Positions 16,555-23,822 of a DNA stretch of 36,160 bases are shown here, piece after piece. How positions within the stretch are numbered: the first letter of the stretch is position 1; each line of letters opens with the position of its first letter. The stretch comes from a virus, in IMG/VR virus record IMGVR_UViG_3300045944_000260, positions 1 through 36,160 of that record. One strand, given 5' to 3'. The notes under the pieces are model-generated. The model did no database searches. It saw only the letters and a list, made by a program, of their open reading frames with translations, and was not told the origin of the DNA. A program made the position numbers and the translations under genes.

Positions 16555-17294
16555 TGGGCATCACCGAAGTTTCGGGTCAGAAGTCGTCCTCACCCGTGCG
16601 CGACGATAACGTGGCCTCGTCCACGCTGGCCTTTCCGAATCCGGTCACGGCGGGTAATTTGATCGTGTTCGCTGGGGCTGTGTGGAATGACGCCGCGGTG
16701 GCCAGTGTGACCGTCACCAAATCCGCCGGGGGCGCCACGCTGGTTTCTCCGGGCATAATCGCCGTCGCGGGTGAGTTGACGCCGACGGTCACCGATAATT
16801 TCCCGTGGCTCGCGTATGGGATCGTCGAGACGGGCGGCACGTTGACGCTACAAGTGGCGCCGAGCACGACCAGCGGCAATTACATCAATGCGCAAGTCGA
16901 TGAATTCACCGGCGTCGATCCCACGCCGCTCGATGCGACGGGCAGCGAAACGACGGGCGAGGGGTCATCGGGCCCGGCCACCGGCACCATTACCACCGCC
17001 ACGGCGGGCGCCTTAATTGTCGGGGTGCTGTGCTTGTATGGCGGCGCCGTGATCAATGTCGGCTCGGGCTACACGCAACTGGACGAAGACGAAACGCAGA
17101 ATCGCGTGGCCTATAACTCCCAGTGGTCGCTCGCCGGGGCGGCCGGATCCTATAACGTGGATTGGACGGGATGGAGCGGAGCCACGCGCGGGTGGAGTTT
17201 GATTAGTCTCGCATTCAAAGAGCTGGCCACGACGCCGCCGCTGCCCGCCGATGCGGTGCCTGCCCGCCCGCTGCGCTCCACGATGCGCTGGTGA
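16554..17294 (+). CDS. Beta-sandwich tail fibre-like protein
   Basis: This 246-residue protein is rich in Thr, Gly, Ala and Val, with regular strands: PVTAGNLIVFAGAVWND, VTVTKSAGGATLVS and INAQVDEFTGVDPTPLDATGS...TTATAGALIVGVLCLYGG. This pattern is seen in single-jelly-roll phage fibre or carbohydrate-binding modules. There is no signal peptide. A proline-arginine tail (PLPADAVPARPLRSTMRW) ends the protein. Probably a virion surface component. Confidence 0.62.
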   Translation: MGITEVSGQKSSSPVRDDNVASSTLAFPNPVTAGNLIVFAGAVWNDAAVASVTVTKSAGGATLVSPGIIAVAGELTPTVTDNFPWLAYGIVETGGTLTLQVAPSTTSGNYINAQVDEFTGVDPTPLDATGSETTGEGSSGPATGTITTATAGALIVGVLCLYGGAVINVGSGYTQLDEDETQNRVAYNSQWSLAGAAGSYNVDWTGWSGATRGWSLISLAFKELATTPPLPADAVPARPLRSTMRW

Positions 17295-17295
17295 C

Positions 17296-17823
17296 ATGGC
17301 CAGCACCGGCAACGTCTTCGTCGGGACGGGCGAGAACAACGCCGGTATCGGCGCAACGGCGTGGACGAACCCCGGCAATATCACCTCCGACAATGCGACG
17401 GATGCCTCATGCAACGCCGCCGCGACCTCGCAGTACCTCGTCGGGCGTAATTGCGGGTTTGCGATTCCCACGGACGCCACGATCGTCGGCGTGACGGTGC
17501 GGATCGAAGCCGCCGAAACCTCGGCCGGCTCCGAAACGCTTAACGGGCGCTTGCAGGATGAAACGGGGGCGCTGACCGGGAGCGGCAAGACGGCCAGCAT
17601 CGGCGGCACGACGCCGACCGTGTACACCTACGGGGGCACCGCGGACCTCTGGGGCGCCACGCTGACGCCCGCGATCGTCAATGACGCGGACTTCGGCGTG
17701 CGCTTTTGGTTCACGACCGCGCACAACATGACGGTCGATTACGTCACGATCGCCATCGAGTATTCCACGCCGACGCCTGCCGAATTCTGGGTGCCCGAGC
17801 TGCAGACCGCCATCGCCCCATGA
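17296..17823 (+). CDS. Beta-sandwich virion protein
   Basis: This 175-residue protein has a conserved phage/bacterial surface-module pattern: TAWTNPGNITSDNATDASC, then CGFAIPTDATIVGVTVRIEA, a YGGTADLWGATLTPAIVNDADFGVRF block and VDYVTIAIEY at the end. These modules are usually fibre- or capsid-bound jelly rolls. The C-terminal tail EFWVPELQTAIAP resembles the QEFWQPLRV segment of the following Pro-rich protein, suggesting shared docking sites. The gene starts at ATG, two bases after the previous stop. Confidence 0.65.
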   Translation: MASTGNVFVGTGENNAGIGATAWTNPGNITSDNATDASCNAAATSQYLVGRNCGFAIPTDATIVGVTVRIEAAETSAGSETLNGRLQDETGALTGSGKTASIGGTTPTVYTYGGTADLWGATLTPAIVNDADFGVRFWFTTAHNMTVDYVTIAIEYSTPTPAEFWVPELQTAIAP

Positions 17824-19091
17824 TCAACCGCCGCGTGCCGCGCCCCATCGAGGAGCCGCGGCTCACGCGGTCGATCCTCTTTGAAGTCGTCCCGATCGGC
17901 GTCGGCGGGCCCGTCCCGACGCCGCAAGAATTCTGGCAGCCGCTCCGCGTCAAGGCCGAGGCCCCGACGCTCACGCCTCCGCTCACGACGACGGTCCTGC
18001 TCGGCGAGTACGTCTATCCCGTCCCCGAGCCGCCCGTCCCGATCCGCGTAGACATGGCCCCACTGCGGGCGCGCTATGAAGCGCCGCCCATTCGCTATGC
18101 GCCCGTGCTGCTCGTGGGCCTCGTCGAGACGGTGCCGCTGCCGATCGATGTCGTCACCGCGCCGCTCACAAATGCCTCACAGATCCTCGAGCCGATTCCG
18201 CGCGCCTCCCGGATCCTCACGCCGCCGGCCGTCGCCGTCGCGGCGCCGGTCAACCTGCTCACCCAGCAGCGCCCGCTGGCCCGGCCGATTCCGCCACCGA
18301 TCCCGGCGCCCGTCCAGCGCCTCGTTACGGCCCCGATCCCCGACCGGCACCCGAGCCCGCTGCTGCTGACGGGGCGCATTGCGCCCGAGCCGATCCAGGC
18401 ACCGCGGCCGCGGCTGGTCGTCGTGCCGGTGGCCGATATCATCAACCCGCTGGATCTGCTGCGGCAGCAGCGCCCGCACGCCGGGATCATCCGGACGCCC
18501 GTCCTGGTGCGCCCGCCGGCGCTGGTGGCCGTCCCTGTCCCGGATCGCCACCCGAGCCCGCTCCTGCTCCAGATCCCGCGGCGGCTCGAGGAACGGGCCC
18601 CGCTGCCGAGCTCGCGCCTGGTCGTCGTGCCGGTGGCCGATGCGCCCGTAGCGCCGCCGCCCGCGCTCGAATTCCTGGCGCCACGGCAGGCCGTGCGGCC
18701 GATCCCGGCCCGTATCACCGCCGGTGCCAGCCGCCTCGTCACGGTGCGGCCGACGCTGAATCTGCTGACCACCCAGGCCCCGCGGCAGGGGATCCTGCGG
18801 GCGGTCCCCGCCGAGGCCGGCTATCGCCCCAGCCGCTATATCAGCATCGTCCCAGCCGATCGCATCCCGCCCGTGCTCCTGCTCATGGTGCGCCCGCAGC
18901 CGGTCTATGTGACGATGCCGCGGCCTTCTCAGCTCGTCGTCGTTCCCGAGATGGCCGAGATCATCACCGGCCCGCTCAATGTGTTCAAAGTGCCGCCGCA
19001 TCGGCGCGGCTTCGCCAGCCCGCGCAATGAACGCCAAGGCTTTCCCAGCCAGATCCCGCGCCGCCACTTCCCGGCGCCCCGACGGAGATAA
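17820..19091 (+). CDS. Proline-rich repeat protein, putative fibre
   Basis: This 423-residue protein starts in an ATGA overlap. After about 70 residues it consists of around ten imperfect repeats of about 30-37 residues. Each has a hydrophobic triplet (VLL, NLL, LLL), a Pro/Arg stretch, and a strand such as RLVVVPVAD, RLVTAPIPD or LVAVPVPD. The pair PDRHPSPLLL occurs twice. Gly is scarce, Pro and Arg very abundant. The last 40 residues are basic (RRGF...RRHFPAPRRR). I know no family with this pattern. Order between fibre proteins and a fibre-adaptor-like protein supports an extended tail appendage. Confidence 0.65.
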   Translation: MINRRVPRPIEEPRLTRSILFEVVPIGVGGPVPTPQEFWQPLRVKAEAPTLTPPLTTTVLLGEYVYPVPEPPVPIRVDMAPLRARYEAPPIRYAPVLLVGLVETVPLPIDVVTAPLTNASQILEPIPRASRILTPPAVAVAAPVNLLTQQRPLARPIPPPIPAPVQRLVTAPIPDRHPSPLLLTGRIAPEPIQAPRPRLVVVPVADIINPLDLLRQQRPHAGIIRTPVLVRPPALVAVPVPDRHPSPLLLQIPRRLEERAPLPSSRLVVVPVADAPVAPPPALEFLAPRQAVRPIPARITAGASRLVTVRPTLNLLTTQAPRQGILRAVPAEAGYRPSRYISIVPADRIPPVLLLMVRPQPVYVTMPRPSQLVVVPEMAEIITGPLNVFKVPPHRRGFASPRNERQGFPSQIPRRHFPAPRRR

Positions 19092-19093
19092 TC

Positions 19094-19402
19094 ATGCTGC
19101 TCGGCACCGTCTATCCGCCCAAGCAACCGAGTGAGTCGTTTCCGGTGGGGATCGACTTCACCAACGATCTCGCCACCGGGGAGACCATCAGCAGCGCCGT
19201 GACCACCGCGCTCCGACTGAGCGATGGTGAGGACGTGAGCGCGGAAATCTTGACCGGCGTGGAGCTGATTGCCACGCCCGTCGTCGCCAAGCGCGTCATC
19301 GCCGGCGATCCCGGTGAGCTCTACCGGATGCAGATCACCATCACGACCAGCGGGCTCAATACCTACGAGCACGAGGTCGATATCCCGGTGGAGGAAAACT
19401 GA
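19094..19402 (+). CDS. Fibre-tail adaptor-like beta-sandwich protein
   Basis: This 102-residue protein shows the pattern KQPSESFPVGIDFTNDLATGETISSAVTTAL...EILTGVELIATPVVAKRVIAG...YRMQITITTSGLNTYEHEVDIPV. This matches small phage beta-sandwich proteins described as fibre-tail adaptors or Gp7-like. It follows the Pro-rich repeat protein by 2 nt, so it may attach that fibre. Confidence 0.65.
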   Translation: MLLGTVYPPKQPSESFPVGIDFTNDLATGETISSAVTTALRLSDGEDVSAEILTGVELIATPVVAKRVIAGDPGELYRMQITITTSGLNTYEHEVDIPVEEN

Positions 19403-19407
19403 GACGG

Positions 19408-19626
19408 GTGCTCCTGCTCGTCGCGTGTCTCAGCGCCGCGTGCTCGAGCGCAGGCACGGCGCGCGATCTCGCCGCCGTGAAGGGCTGGGATTATCGGGGC
19501 GAAACCGTCGGCGAGATCATTTATCTCTATTGCCGCCGGGCCGCCCCGCGGGAGCAATTGATCTTCCAGTGGGGTGTGGAGCGCACCGTTGGGCCCCATC
19601 GGCTCACGATTCAGTGCGCCGATTGA
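19408..19626 (+). CDS. Small lipoprotein
   Basis: This 72-residue protein starts at GTG 19408. A hydrophobic n-region (VLLLVACL) is followed by SAAC, a lipobox with the acylated Cys near residue 12. The mature part is about 60 residues, with two further Cys that could form a disulfide. Outer-membrane lipoproteins at the end of a late operon can be spanin subunits (Rz1) or superinfection-exclusion proteins. It lacks the Pro-rich body of Rz1, so the role is open. The 3' end overlaps the convergent 19611-19802 gene by 16 nt. Confidence 0.6.
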   Translation: MLLLVACLSAACSSAGTARDLAAVKGWDYRGETVGEIIYLYCRRAAPREQLIFQWGVERTVGPHRLTIQCAD

Positions 19627-19802
19627 GCTTCCTCGATGGCCCGGGCGTGGAAACTGCGCCATTGGGCCCATTCGGTGTCGGATCTTGGAGTATGCCGGGA
19701 CAAATCAGTCAGCGCCGCCCGCGCCTCGGCGAGTTGCTGGCGTAGGGTGTCCGTGGGGCACGAATGCCCGCATAGAGGACACTCGCGTAATTCTTCGCTC
19801 AT
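19611..19802 (-). CDS. Small zinc-ribbon/helical protein of the repressor operon
   Basis: This 63-residue protein starts in an ATGA overlap with the end of the DUF1566 gene. CPLCGHSC at residues 8-15 is a knuckle-like metal site. The remainder is an amphipathic helix (TLRQQLAEARAALTDLSRH) and a second charged helix. Last gene of the leftward operon. Function unknown. Confidence 0.6.
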   Translation of the reverse strand: MSEELRECPLCGHSCPTDTLRQQLAEARAALTDLSRHTPRSDTEWAQWRSFHARAIEEAQSAH

Positions 19803-20467
19803 CGATTCCGCACCGGCCACCAGCAGAGCTGGTAATTCGTCATGCCCGACACAGAGGCCCATTCCCGCTGCAGCCGCGTGATATCGACCAGCACCACGGC
19901 GCCCGGCTCCCGGAAATACGTCGAGGTCCAATAGCCGCCGCACGTGATGAAGGGATCGCCCGGCGTGGCTTGGCCGGTCCCCGCGGCGTTACTCAGCATC
20001 GGATTCAGATAGCGGTAGTCGAGCAGGCTCTCCAGCTCGCGCAGGTTGGCGAGTCGCCAATCGCCAGGATCGCTGCGATCCGTGAGGCCGCACTGCCCAT
20101 CGGCGAGCTCGCGCGTGCGGGCGAGGGCGCCCCACCAATTTTCGGTGCCGCACGCGGAATTCTGGAGCCAGACGAGGCCCGTCAAGAGATCCGTCACCGT
20201 GCCGTTGCGATTGTCGCGGAAGCGCGGCGTCGGCAGGGGGACGCCGGCTTGGAGATCGCCGTCATCGCCGGCGGTCAACGTGGGGGCGCCGGTGGAGGGG
20301 ACGGGTGCCGGGGCTTTAGGCCCGGCGCCGACGGAGCTGGCGCTGAGGAGCGAGAGCACCAGGCCGACGAGCGCGCAGCTCATCGCCGAGCGCAGCGGAC
20401 GCCATGTGCAGCTCGAGGAGTTGACGGATGAGGCGACCAGGAAACGACGCAATGTGCTGATGATCAT
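19799..20467 (-). CDS. Secreted DUF1566 (Lcl-like) domain protein
   Basis: This 222-residue protein has an Arg-rich n-region and a hydrophobic core (about residues 30-46, SCALVGLVLSLLSASSVGA), so it is probably exported. The DUF1566 domain begins at about residue 72: RFRDNRNGTVTDLLTGLVWLQNS, then WWGALARTRELADGQCGLTDRS and DPGDWRLANLRELESLLDY, then GYWTSTY near the end. The domain has a C-type-lectin-like fold and often binds surface ligands. GGAGGTG lies 7 nt before the ATG, within a possible hairpin that could mask it. Following the repressor on the same strand, it may be expressed in lysogens. Confidence 0.8.
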   Translation of the reverse strand: MIISTLRRFLVASSVNSSSCTWRPLRSAMSCALVGLVLSLLSASSVGAGPKAPAPVPSTGAPTLTAGDDGDLQAGVPLPTPRFRDNRNGTVTDLLTGLVWLQNSACGTENWWGALARTRELADGQCGLTDRSDPGDWRLANLRELESLLDYRYLNPMLSNAAGTGQATPGDPFITCGGYWTSTYFREPGAVVLVDITRLQREWASVSGMTNYQLCWWPVRNR

Positions 20468-20529
20468 GAGTCCACACCTCCACGGTGTAGTGGTCACGAA
20501 GGGGCCAACGCATTCCAACGTCATGGAAG

Positions 20530-21018
20530 CTAATGTGCAGGGCAATAGAGTTTGGCATAGGCCATCCATTTTAGGTGGCATCGGCCGCGCCAACGATCAT
20601 GCCAAACACGCCGCATCCCACTTCCGATAAGAGGGACGATGTTAAGCGCCACGGGCACCCATAGGGGCTGAGCCTCGGCCGAGCCCCGAGCGGTGGGGCC
20701 CACCACGGCGGCCCCGGCACCGAGCGAGAGCACCACCAATAGGTTTTTCAGCTTCCGCGCCCGGCCCTGCCGGGGTGCGGCTTTTCCCCGCTCGGCTCCC
20801 GTGAGTAACCATTCCGCGCTGCAATCCAGGGCGACACACAACCGGATCAGATCCTTAAAGGGGGTGTAGCGCTCGGAGAGCCAGTTGTAGACGTTCGTTT
20901 TCTCGAAGCGGTGATCCCAGCAAAACCGCTGCACGTCCAGCTCGCCGCCATTCTTCACATAGCCGCGCTCGCGGAGCTTCGCCTCGATTCGCGGCCCGAT
21001 CCCCGGATAATCGCCCAT
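20530..21018 (-). CDS. Phage repressor-like HTH protein with hydrophobic C-terminus
   Basis: This 162-residue protein starts at an ATG preceded by AGAGGA. Residues 5-75 form an HTH domain of the phage CI-like type: GPRIEAKLRERGYVKNGGELDVQRFCWDHRFEKTNVYNWLSER, then LIRLCVALDCSAEWLLTG. The C-terminal part is not an S24 protease. Instead a basic stretch (about residues 78-90) is followed by LLVVLSLGAGAAVVG and QPLWVPVALNIVPLIGSG, which look membrane-associated. Position next to a divergent Cro-like gene supports a lysogeny control role. Confidence 0.7.
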   Translation of the reverse strand: MGDYPGIGPRIEAKLRERGYVKNGGELDVQRFCWDHRFEKTNVYNWLSERYTPFKDLIRLCVALDCSAEWLLTGAERGKAAPRQGRARKLKNLLVVLSLGAGAAVVGPTARGSAEAQPLWVPVALNIVPLIGSGMRRVWHDRWRGRCHLKWMAYAKLYCPAH

Positions 21019-21029
21019 CGTGTGCAATC

Positions 21030-21061
21030 CTCTTGACAAGAGTTTTTGTCGTGCGTATTCT
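21030..21061 (+). promoter_or_regulatory. Early promoter and operator between repressor and Cro-like gene
   Basis: TTGACA at 21033-21038 and TATTCT at 21056-21061 are separated by 17 nt, a strong sigma70-type promoter. The -35 lies inside a perfect inverted repeat CTCTTG-A-CAAGAG (21030-21042), whose core CTTGACAAG recurs at 3178 and 26690 (reverse complement). A second pair of related half-sites, TTTGTCGTG (21044-21052) and CATGACAAA (21070-21078), flanks the -10. Transcription would start about 21068, three bases before the ATG at 21071, so the mRNA may be almost leaderless. Confidence 0.75.
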
Positions 21062-21070
21062 GACAGCGCC

Positions 21071-21298
21071 ATGACAAATACTATTGCAAGGTCCCCCAAA
21101 AAGCAAGCAGGCCGCGGGATTCGGCGGTTGCCGACCTGGGTACTCGTCCAGCGCTATCGCCGCGCCGGGCTGACGCAGTGGGGCATTGCGCGCGAGGCCG
21201 GCGTGTCGCAGGGCACCGTCGCGAGTGCCATCCACCGCCGGGCGAAGGGCCCGGCGGTCGATCGGGTGTGGGCCGTGCTCGAGCGGGTGCTGGCTTGA
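21071..21298 (+). CDS. Cro-like small HTH protein
   Basis: This 75-residue basic protein has a helix-turn-helix: GLTQWGIAREAGVSQGTVASAI (about residues 33-54), followed by a C-terminal helix RVWAVLERVLA. It is first in the rightward operon and divergent to the repressor, the usual place of Cro/CII-type regulators. There is no Shine-Dalgarno site, in keeping with a nearly leaderless transcript. It may act on the same CTTGACAAG sites. Confidence 0.75.
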   Translation: MTNTIARSPKKQAGRGIRRLPTWVLVQRYRRAGLTQWGIAREAGVSQGTVASAIHRRAKGPAVDRVWAVLERVLA

Positions 21299-21480
21299 CC
21301 ACCACGGCGCACTTTCTCCCGCCCGAGCTGCAGGCCACCACGTTCTACGTCATCGGCCGCGAGCGCGCCTTCGCGATCGCCACCGCGCCCGTCGGCTGTC
21401 CCGTCTGCCACGTGGCCCACATGCTCTTTATCGTCGAGGCGACTGCGTATAGCTGCCTGCTGTGCGCGAAGGGGATGTGA
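21295..21480 (+). CDS. Small zinc-ribbon protein
   Basis: This 61-residue protein starts at TTG 21295, overlapping the Cro-like stop. GCPVCHVAHML and SCLLCAKGM form two CxxC knuckles about 20 residues apart, a plain zinc ribbon. The N-terminal half is a beta strand pair (TFYVIGRERAFAIATAP). No specific family recognised. Second gene of the early operon. Confidence 0.62.
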   Translation: MTTTAHFLPPELQATTFYVIGRERAFAIATAPVGCPVCHVAHMLFIVEATAYSCLLCAKGM

Positions 21481-21722
21481 TGAAAGCTCACGATGTTCGC
21501 AAGCTGCGCCATTGCGCGAAGTGTGATCGCCTAGTCCATCAGGACAACTTCACCACCGATCAGATATGTATTGGATGCGCCTGGCGGAAGGCGAGAACTG
21601 TCGACCGTTTTCTCACGCTCTATCCGTGGCAGGACGCCGACAAGCTCTCGATCGGCTTGATTGGCGGCGACAATATGCGTCACCTGATCGAACGCCGGCA
21701 ATTCGCGCGGGCCGCGAGATAA
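21480..21722 (+). CDS. Small zinc-finger-like early protein
   Basis: This 80-residue protein starts one base before the previous stop ends. HCAKCDRLVHQDNF and ICIGCAWRKAR are two CxxC units 16 residues apart, suggesting a treble-clef or ribbon. A C-terminal part, LYPWQDADKLSIGLIGGDN, follows. The CAKCDRLV...F pattern is seen in small HNH-like or ribbon proteins lacking catalytic residues. No function assigned. Confidence 0.62.
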   Translation: MKAHDVRKLRHCAKCDRLVHQDNFTTDQICIGCAWRKARTVDRFLTLYPWQDADKLSIGLIGGDNMRHLIERRQFARAAR

Positions 21723-21730
21723 GGGTCCCC

Positions 21731-21931
21731 ATGCTCCGCACCCGCGCCCGCTGCTGGGAGATTCCGACGCGCGACGACAGTGCCGCCGCCTATCACGCCT
21801 TAAAGCTGATTCTGAGGAGGCCCGAATGTCCACCGCTGTCGCCACCACCGAGGCGCCGATCCATTACAGCGCAAGCGAGATTGCTTTGGTCAAGAAGACC
21901 ATTGCGGCGGGCGCCACGGACGAAGAACTAA
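21731..21931 (+). CDS. Doubtful small ORF in a gap of the early operon
   Basis: The gap 21723-21825 contains an ATG at 21731 whose first 30 residues (MLRTRARCWEIPTRDDSAAA...) look coding-like, but the frame runs 106 nt into the Bet/RecT gene before stopping at 21931. It may be a short real protein, a remnant, or chance. The GAGGAGG at 21815-21821 serves the annealing protein gene. Confidence 0.22.
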   Translation: MLRTRARCWEIPTRDDSAAAYHALKLILRRPECPPLSPPPRRRSITAQARLLWSRRPLRRAPRTKN

Positions 21932-22599
21932 AGCTCTTCCTCTTCGACTGCAAGCGCCAAGGCGTGCATCCGCTCGATCGGCTCATCCATTTCAGCAAGC
22001 GCGGCGGGAAGTACACGCCGATCACGTCCATCGACTTCATGCGCCTGCGGGCGGATGACACCGGCGTGCATGCCGGGACGGACGATCCCGTCTACGACCT
22101 GCCCGAGGATAGCGACAAGCTCATCCGGTGGGCGAAGGTCACCGTATACAAGTTCGTCCAGAGTCAGAAGGTCGCCTTCACGGCCACGGCGCGCTGGTCG
22201 GAGTACGCGCCGCCGGGCAGCGAAGGCTTCATGTGGAAGAAGATGCCGCGCCTGATGCTCGGCAAGTGCGCCGAGGCGCTGGCGCTGCGCAAAGCCTTCC
22301 CGAAACAACTGCACGGCATCTATGAGCGCGCCGAGATGGACCAGGCCGAGCGCGCCACGCCGGAGCCCGAAGCGCCGCCGCGCGTGGAGCCCGCGCCGCA
22401 GGAGCTCCTGACGCTCGAAGCCGATTCCAATCCGCTGGCCGAGGTCAAGGCGGGCCTGGTCACGCGCATCGAGAAATTCACCTTGGCCAAGATCACGTTG
22501 CTGATGCACCGGCTCGATCTGGGTGAGGGCGAGTGGCAAAACCTGGACGTGGCCGCAATGGATCTGCTCGCGAAGAGTCTGGAGGGCAGTAAGAAATGA
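21826..22599 (+). CDS. bet: Phage recombination protein Bet / RecT-family ssDNA annealing protein
   Basis: This protein promotes annealing of single strands in phage recombination. It has 257 residues, close to lambda Bet. Family motifs are visible: ATDEELKLFLFDCKRQGVHPLDR near residue 31, HFSKRGGKYTPITSIDFMRLRAD near 55, and then GFMWKKMPRLMLGKCAEALALRKAFP at about 137-162, the Bet/RecT signature. The ATG follows a strong GAGGAGG. No classical exonuclease adjoins it; the resolvase-like nuclease at 23892 may be a partner. Confidence 0.92.
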   Translation: MSTAVATTEAPIHYSASEIALVKKTIAAGATDEELKLFLFDCKRQGVHPLDRLIHFSKRGGKYTPITSIDFMRLRADDTGVHAGTDDPVYDLPEDSDKLIRWAKVTVYKFVQSQKVAFTATARWSEYAPPGSEGFMWKKMPRLMLGKCAEALALRKAFPKQLHGIYERAEMDQAERATPEPEAPPRVEPAPQELLTLEADSNPLAEVKAGLVTRIEKFTLAKITLLMHRLDLGEGEWQNLDVAAMDLLAKSLEGSKK

Positions 22600-22811
22600 C
22601 GACGTGTCAGGGATGTCAGACGACCGCCCCGCAACGCCTGCGCCCGTTCCATCTCCCGAATCAGTGGGAGCCGCTGCAGCTCTGCGATGCCTGCTGGGCG
22701 GCGGCGATGACCGGGCTCATCGGGCGGATTCGCGCCTGCGAACGGGCCACCGTGGCGAAGATGGCCGAGCGGATCTGTGAGCGCTTGGCTGAGCTCCGGA
22801 TGCATGGCTGA
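22596..22811 (+). CDS. Small zinc-ribbon protein downstream of bet
   Basis: This 71-residue protein starts in an ATGA overlap with bet. CQGCQTTAP and LCDACWAAAM are two CxxC knuckles 25 residues apart, followed by a long basic helix (RACERATVAKMAERICERLAEL). The zinc ribbon plus helix could bind nucleic acid. Coupled translation with bet suggests a recombination or replication accessory role, unproven. Confidence 0.65.
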   Translation: MTTCQGCQTTAPQRLRPFHLPNQWEPLQLCDACWAAAMTGLIGRIRACERATVAKMAERICERLAELRMHG

Positions 22812-23118
22812 TCTGCTCTGCACCCACGGCCTCACGGAATACTGCGAATGCCTCGGGCCGCCGCGGAGGACCGGCTACCTCGTGCAACGGGCGGCGCTGA
22901 AAGGCCCGGGGGAGCGGGAGCCCGAGTGGACGTGTCAGTGCCGACGGCCCGACGGGCGGCCCTTGCTCAAGGGCCACCGCCACCAGCGCCCCGCGCAGTG
23001 TCTCCCGCAGGCCGCCATCGACACGTGGGCACACAAGGTGGGCTGTGGCCCGCGCGTGGCGCGCGAGATGTTCTGGCTCGAGCTGGAATTTACCCCCAAC
23101 CCAGGAGGACATCCATGA
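22804..23118 (+). CDS. Cys/His-rich hypothetical early protein
   Basis: This 104-residue protein starts at ATG 22804, overlapping the previous gene by 8 nt. Cysteines at LLCTHGLTEYCEC, TWTCQC-like WTCQCRR and further His/Cys in GHRHQRPAQC and VGCGP could bind metal. The second half is WTCQCRRPDGRPLLKGHRH, then a helix. Family not recognised. It ends in an overlap with the next gene. Confidence 0.55.
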   Translation: MADLLCTHGLTEYCECLGPPRRTGYLVQRAALKGPGEREPEWTCQCRRPDGRPLLKGHRHQRPAQCLPQAAIDTWAHKVGCGPRVAREMFWLELEFTPNPGGHP

Positions 23119-23372
23119 GTGGTGCGCACCCCGAAGTGAAGCCCGGCACGATGAACAAGGAGTTGGCGCGGCTGGAGCAGCAATACGGGCGGAAACCCCG
23201 TAAGGGCACGCTGGCCGCACGCGTGGCCCAGGAGCGGAAAGCCGCCGAAAAGGCGATGCGGGCGGCCGAGATTCGCTTGGCCAATGCCCGGCGGGCCGAG
23301 TCCATTCTGCGGACGGCGCCCGATCTGACGGAGAAGCAACTCGTCGCCCTCGTCCGGAAGAAGGCGCGGTAA
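23115..23372 (+). CDS. Small coiled-coil basic protein
   Basis: This 85-residue protein has a good CAGGAGG ribosome site. Nearly all is predicted helix: MNKELARLEQQYGRKPRKG followed by AARVAQERKAAEKAMRAAEIRLANARRAESIL and LTEKQLVALVRKKAR. The charge is strongly basic. Such proteins may bind nucleic acid, but nothing specific can be read. Confidence 0.62.
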   Translation: MSGAHPEVKPGTMNKELARLEQQYGRKPRKGTLAARVAQERKAAEKAMRAAEIRLANARRAESILRTAPDLTEKQLVALVRKKAR

Positions 23373-23376
23373 GCCG

Positions 23377-23460
23377 ATGCGGGCGCCCGGCTGGCTGCGT
23401 GCGCTGGGCGCTCGCCTCGCCCGCTGGCTCGATCGAGTTCCCAAGACCGGAGCGTTGTGA
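23377..23460 (+). CDS. 27-residue amphipathic peptide
   Basis: The short frame ATG 23377 to TGA 23460 fills the gap between two genes, with its stop overlapping the next ATG by one base. It reads as an Arg/Leu/Trp-rich amphipathic helix (WLRALGARLARWLDR). Overlap coupling favours translation; composition alone could also be chance in GC-rich DNA. Confidence 0.35.
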   Translation: MRAPGWLRALGARLARWLDRVPKTGAL

Positions 23461-23822
23461 TGGAAGGCTATCTGAGCCTCTATCGGTGTCGAGCGGAATG
23501 CCACGTCATCCTGCTCACGTGGGCGGAGCCAGTGGCGAGTGAGCACTTCGCGGATGCGACCTTCGTGGTCACGGTCATTCCCAAGACGCAACACGGCGCC
23601 ATCCGCAATCGCGTGGAAGGTGTCGATCGGTTTCAGGCGATCCGCGCCGAGTTCAAGCCGATGAAGACCTGGGTGGAGTGTTACGCGCGCCTCATCGACG
23701 AGGACCGCGCCCACCCGCATCGGCGCTGCTGGGAGCCATCGATTCGGCGTGCGGCCGCGCACATCATCGACGTGGAGCTGCGGAGTATTCCGCTCTGGCA
23801 TCCGCCCTATGCCGTGCTTTAA
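23460..23822 (+). CDS. Hypothetical early protein
   Basis: This 120-residue protein (ATG 23460; GTG 23457 is an alternative) contains YRCRAECHVILLTWAEPVAS and ATFVVTVIPKTQHGAIRNRVEG, a mixed alpha/beta pattern, followed by a helix and EPSIRRAAAHIIDVELRSIPLW. No catalytic motif recognised. It sits between a tiny peptide and a tiny membrane peptide in the early operon. Confidence 0.6.
   Translation: MEGYLSLYRCRAECHVILLTWAEPVASEHFADATFVVTVIPKTQHGAIRNRVEGVDRFQAIRAEFKPMKTWVECYARLIDEDRAHPHRRCWEPSIRRAAAHIIDVELRSIPLWHPPYAVL

Noticed and set aside
19799-20467. Diversity-generating retroelement target
   Set aside because: The DUF1566 domain can be lectin-like, but no reverse transcriptase or template repeat occurs in the window.
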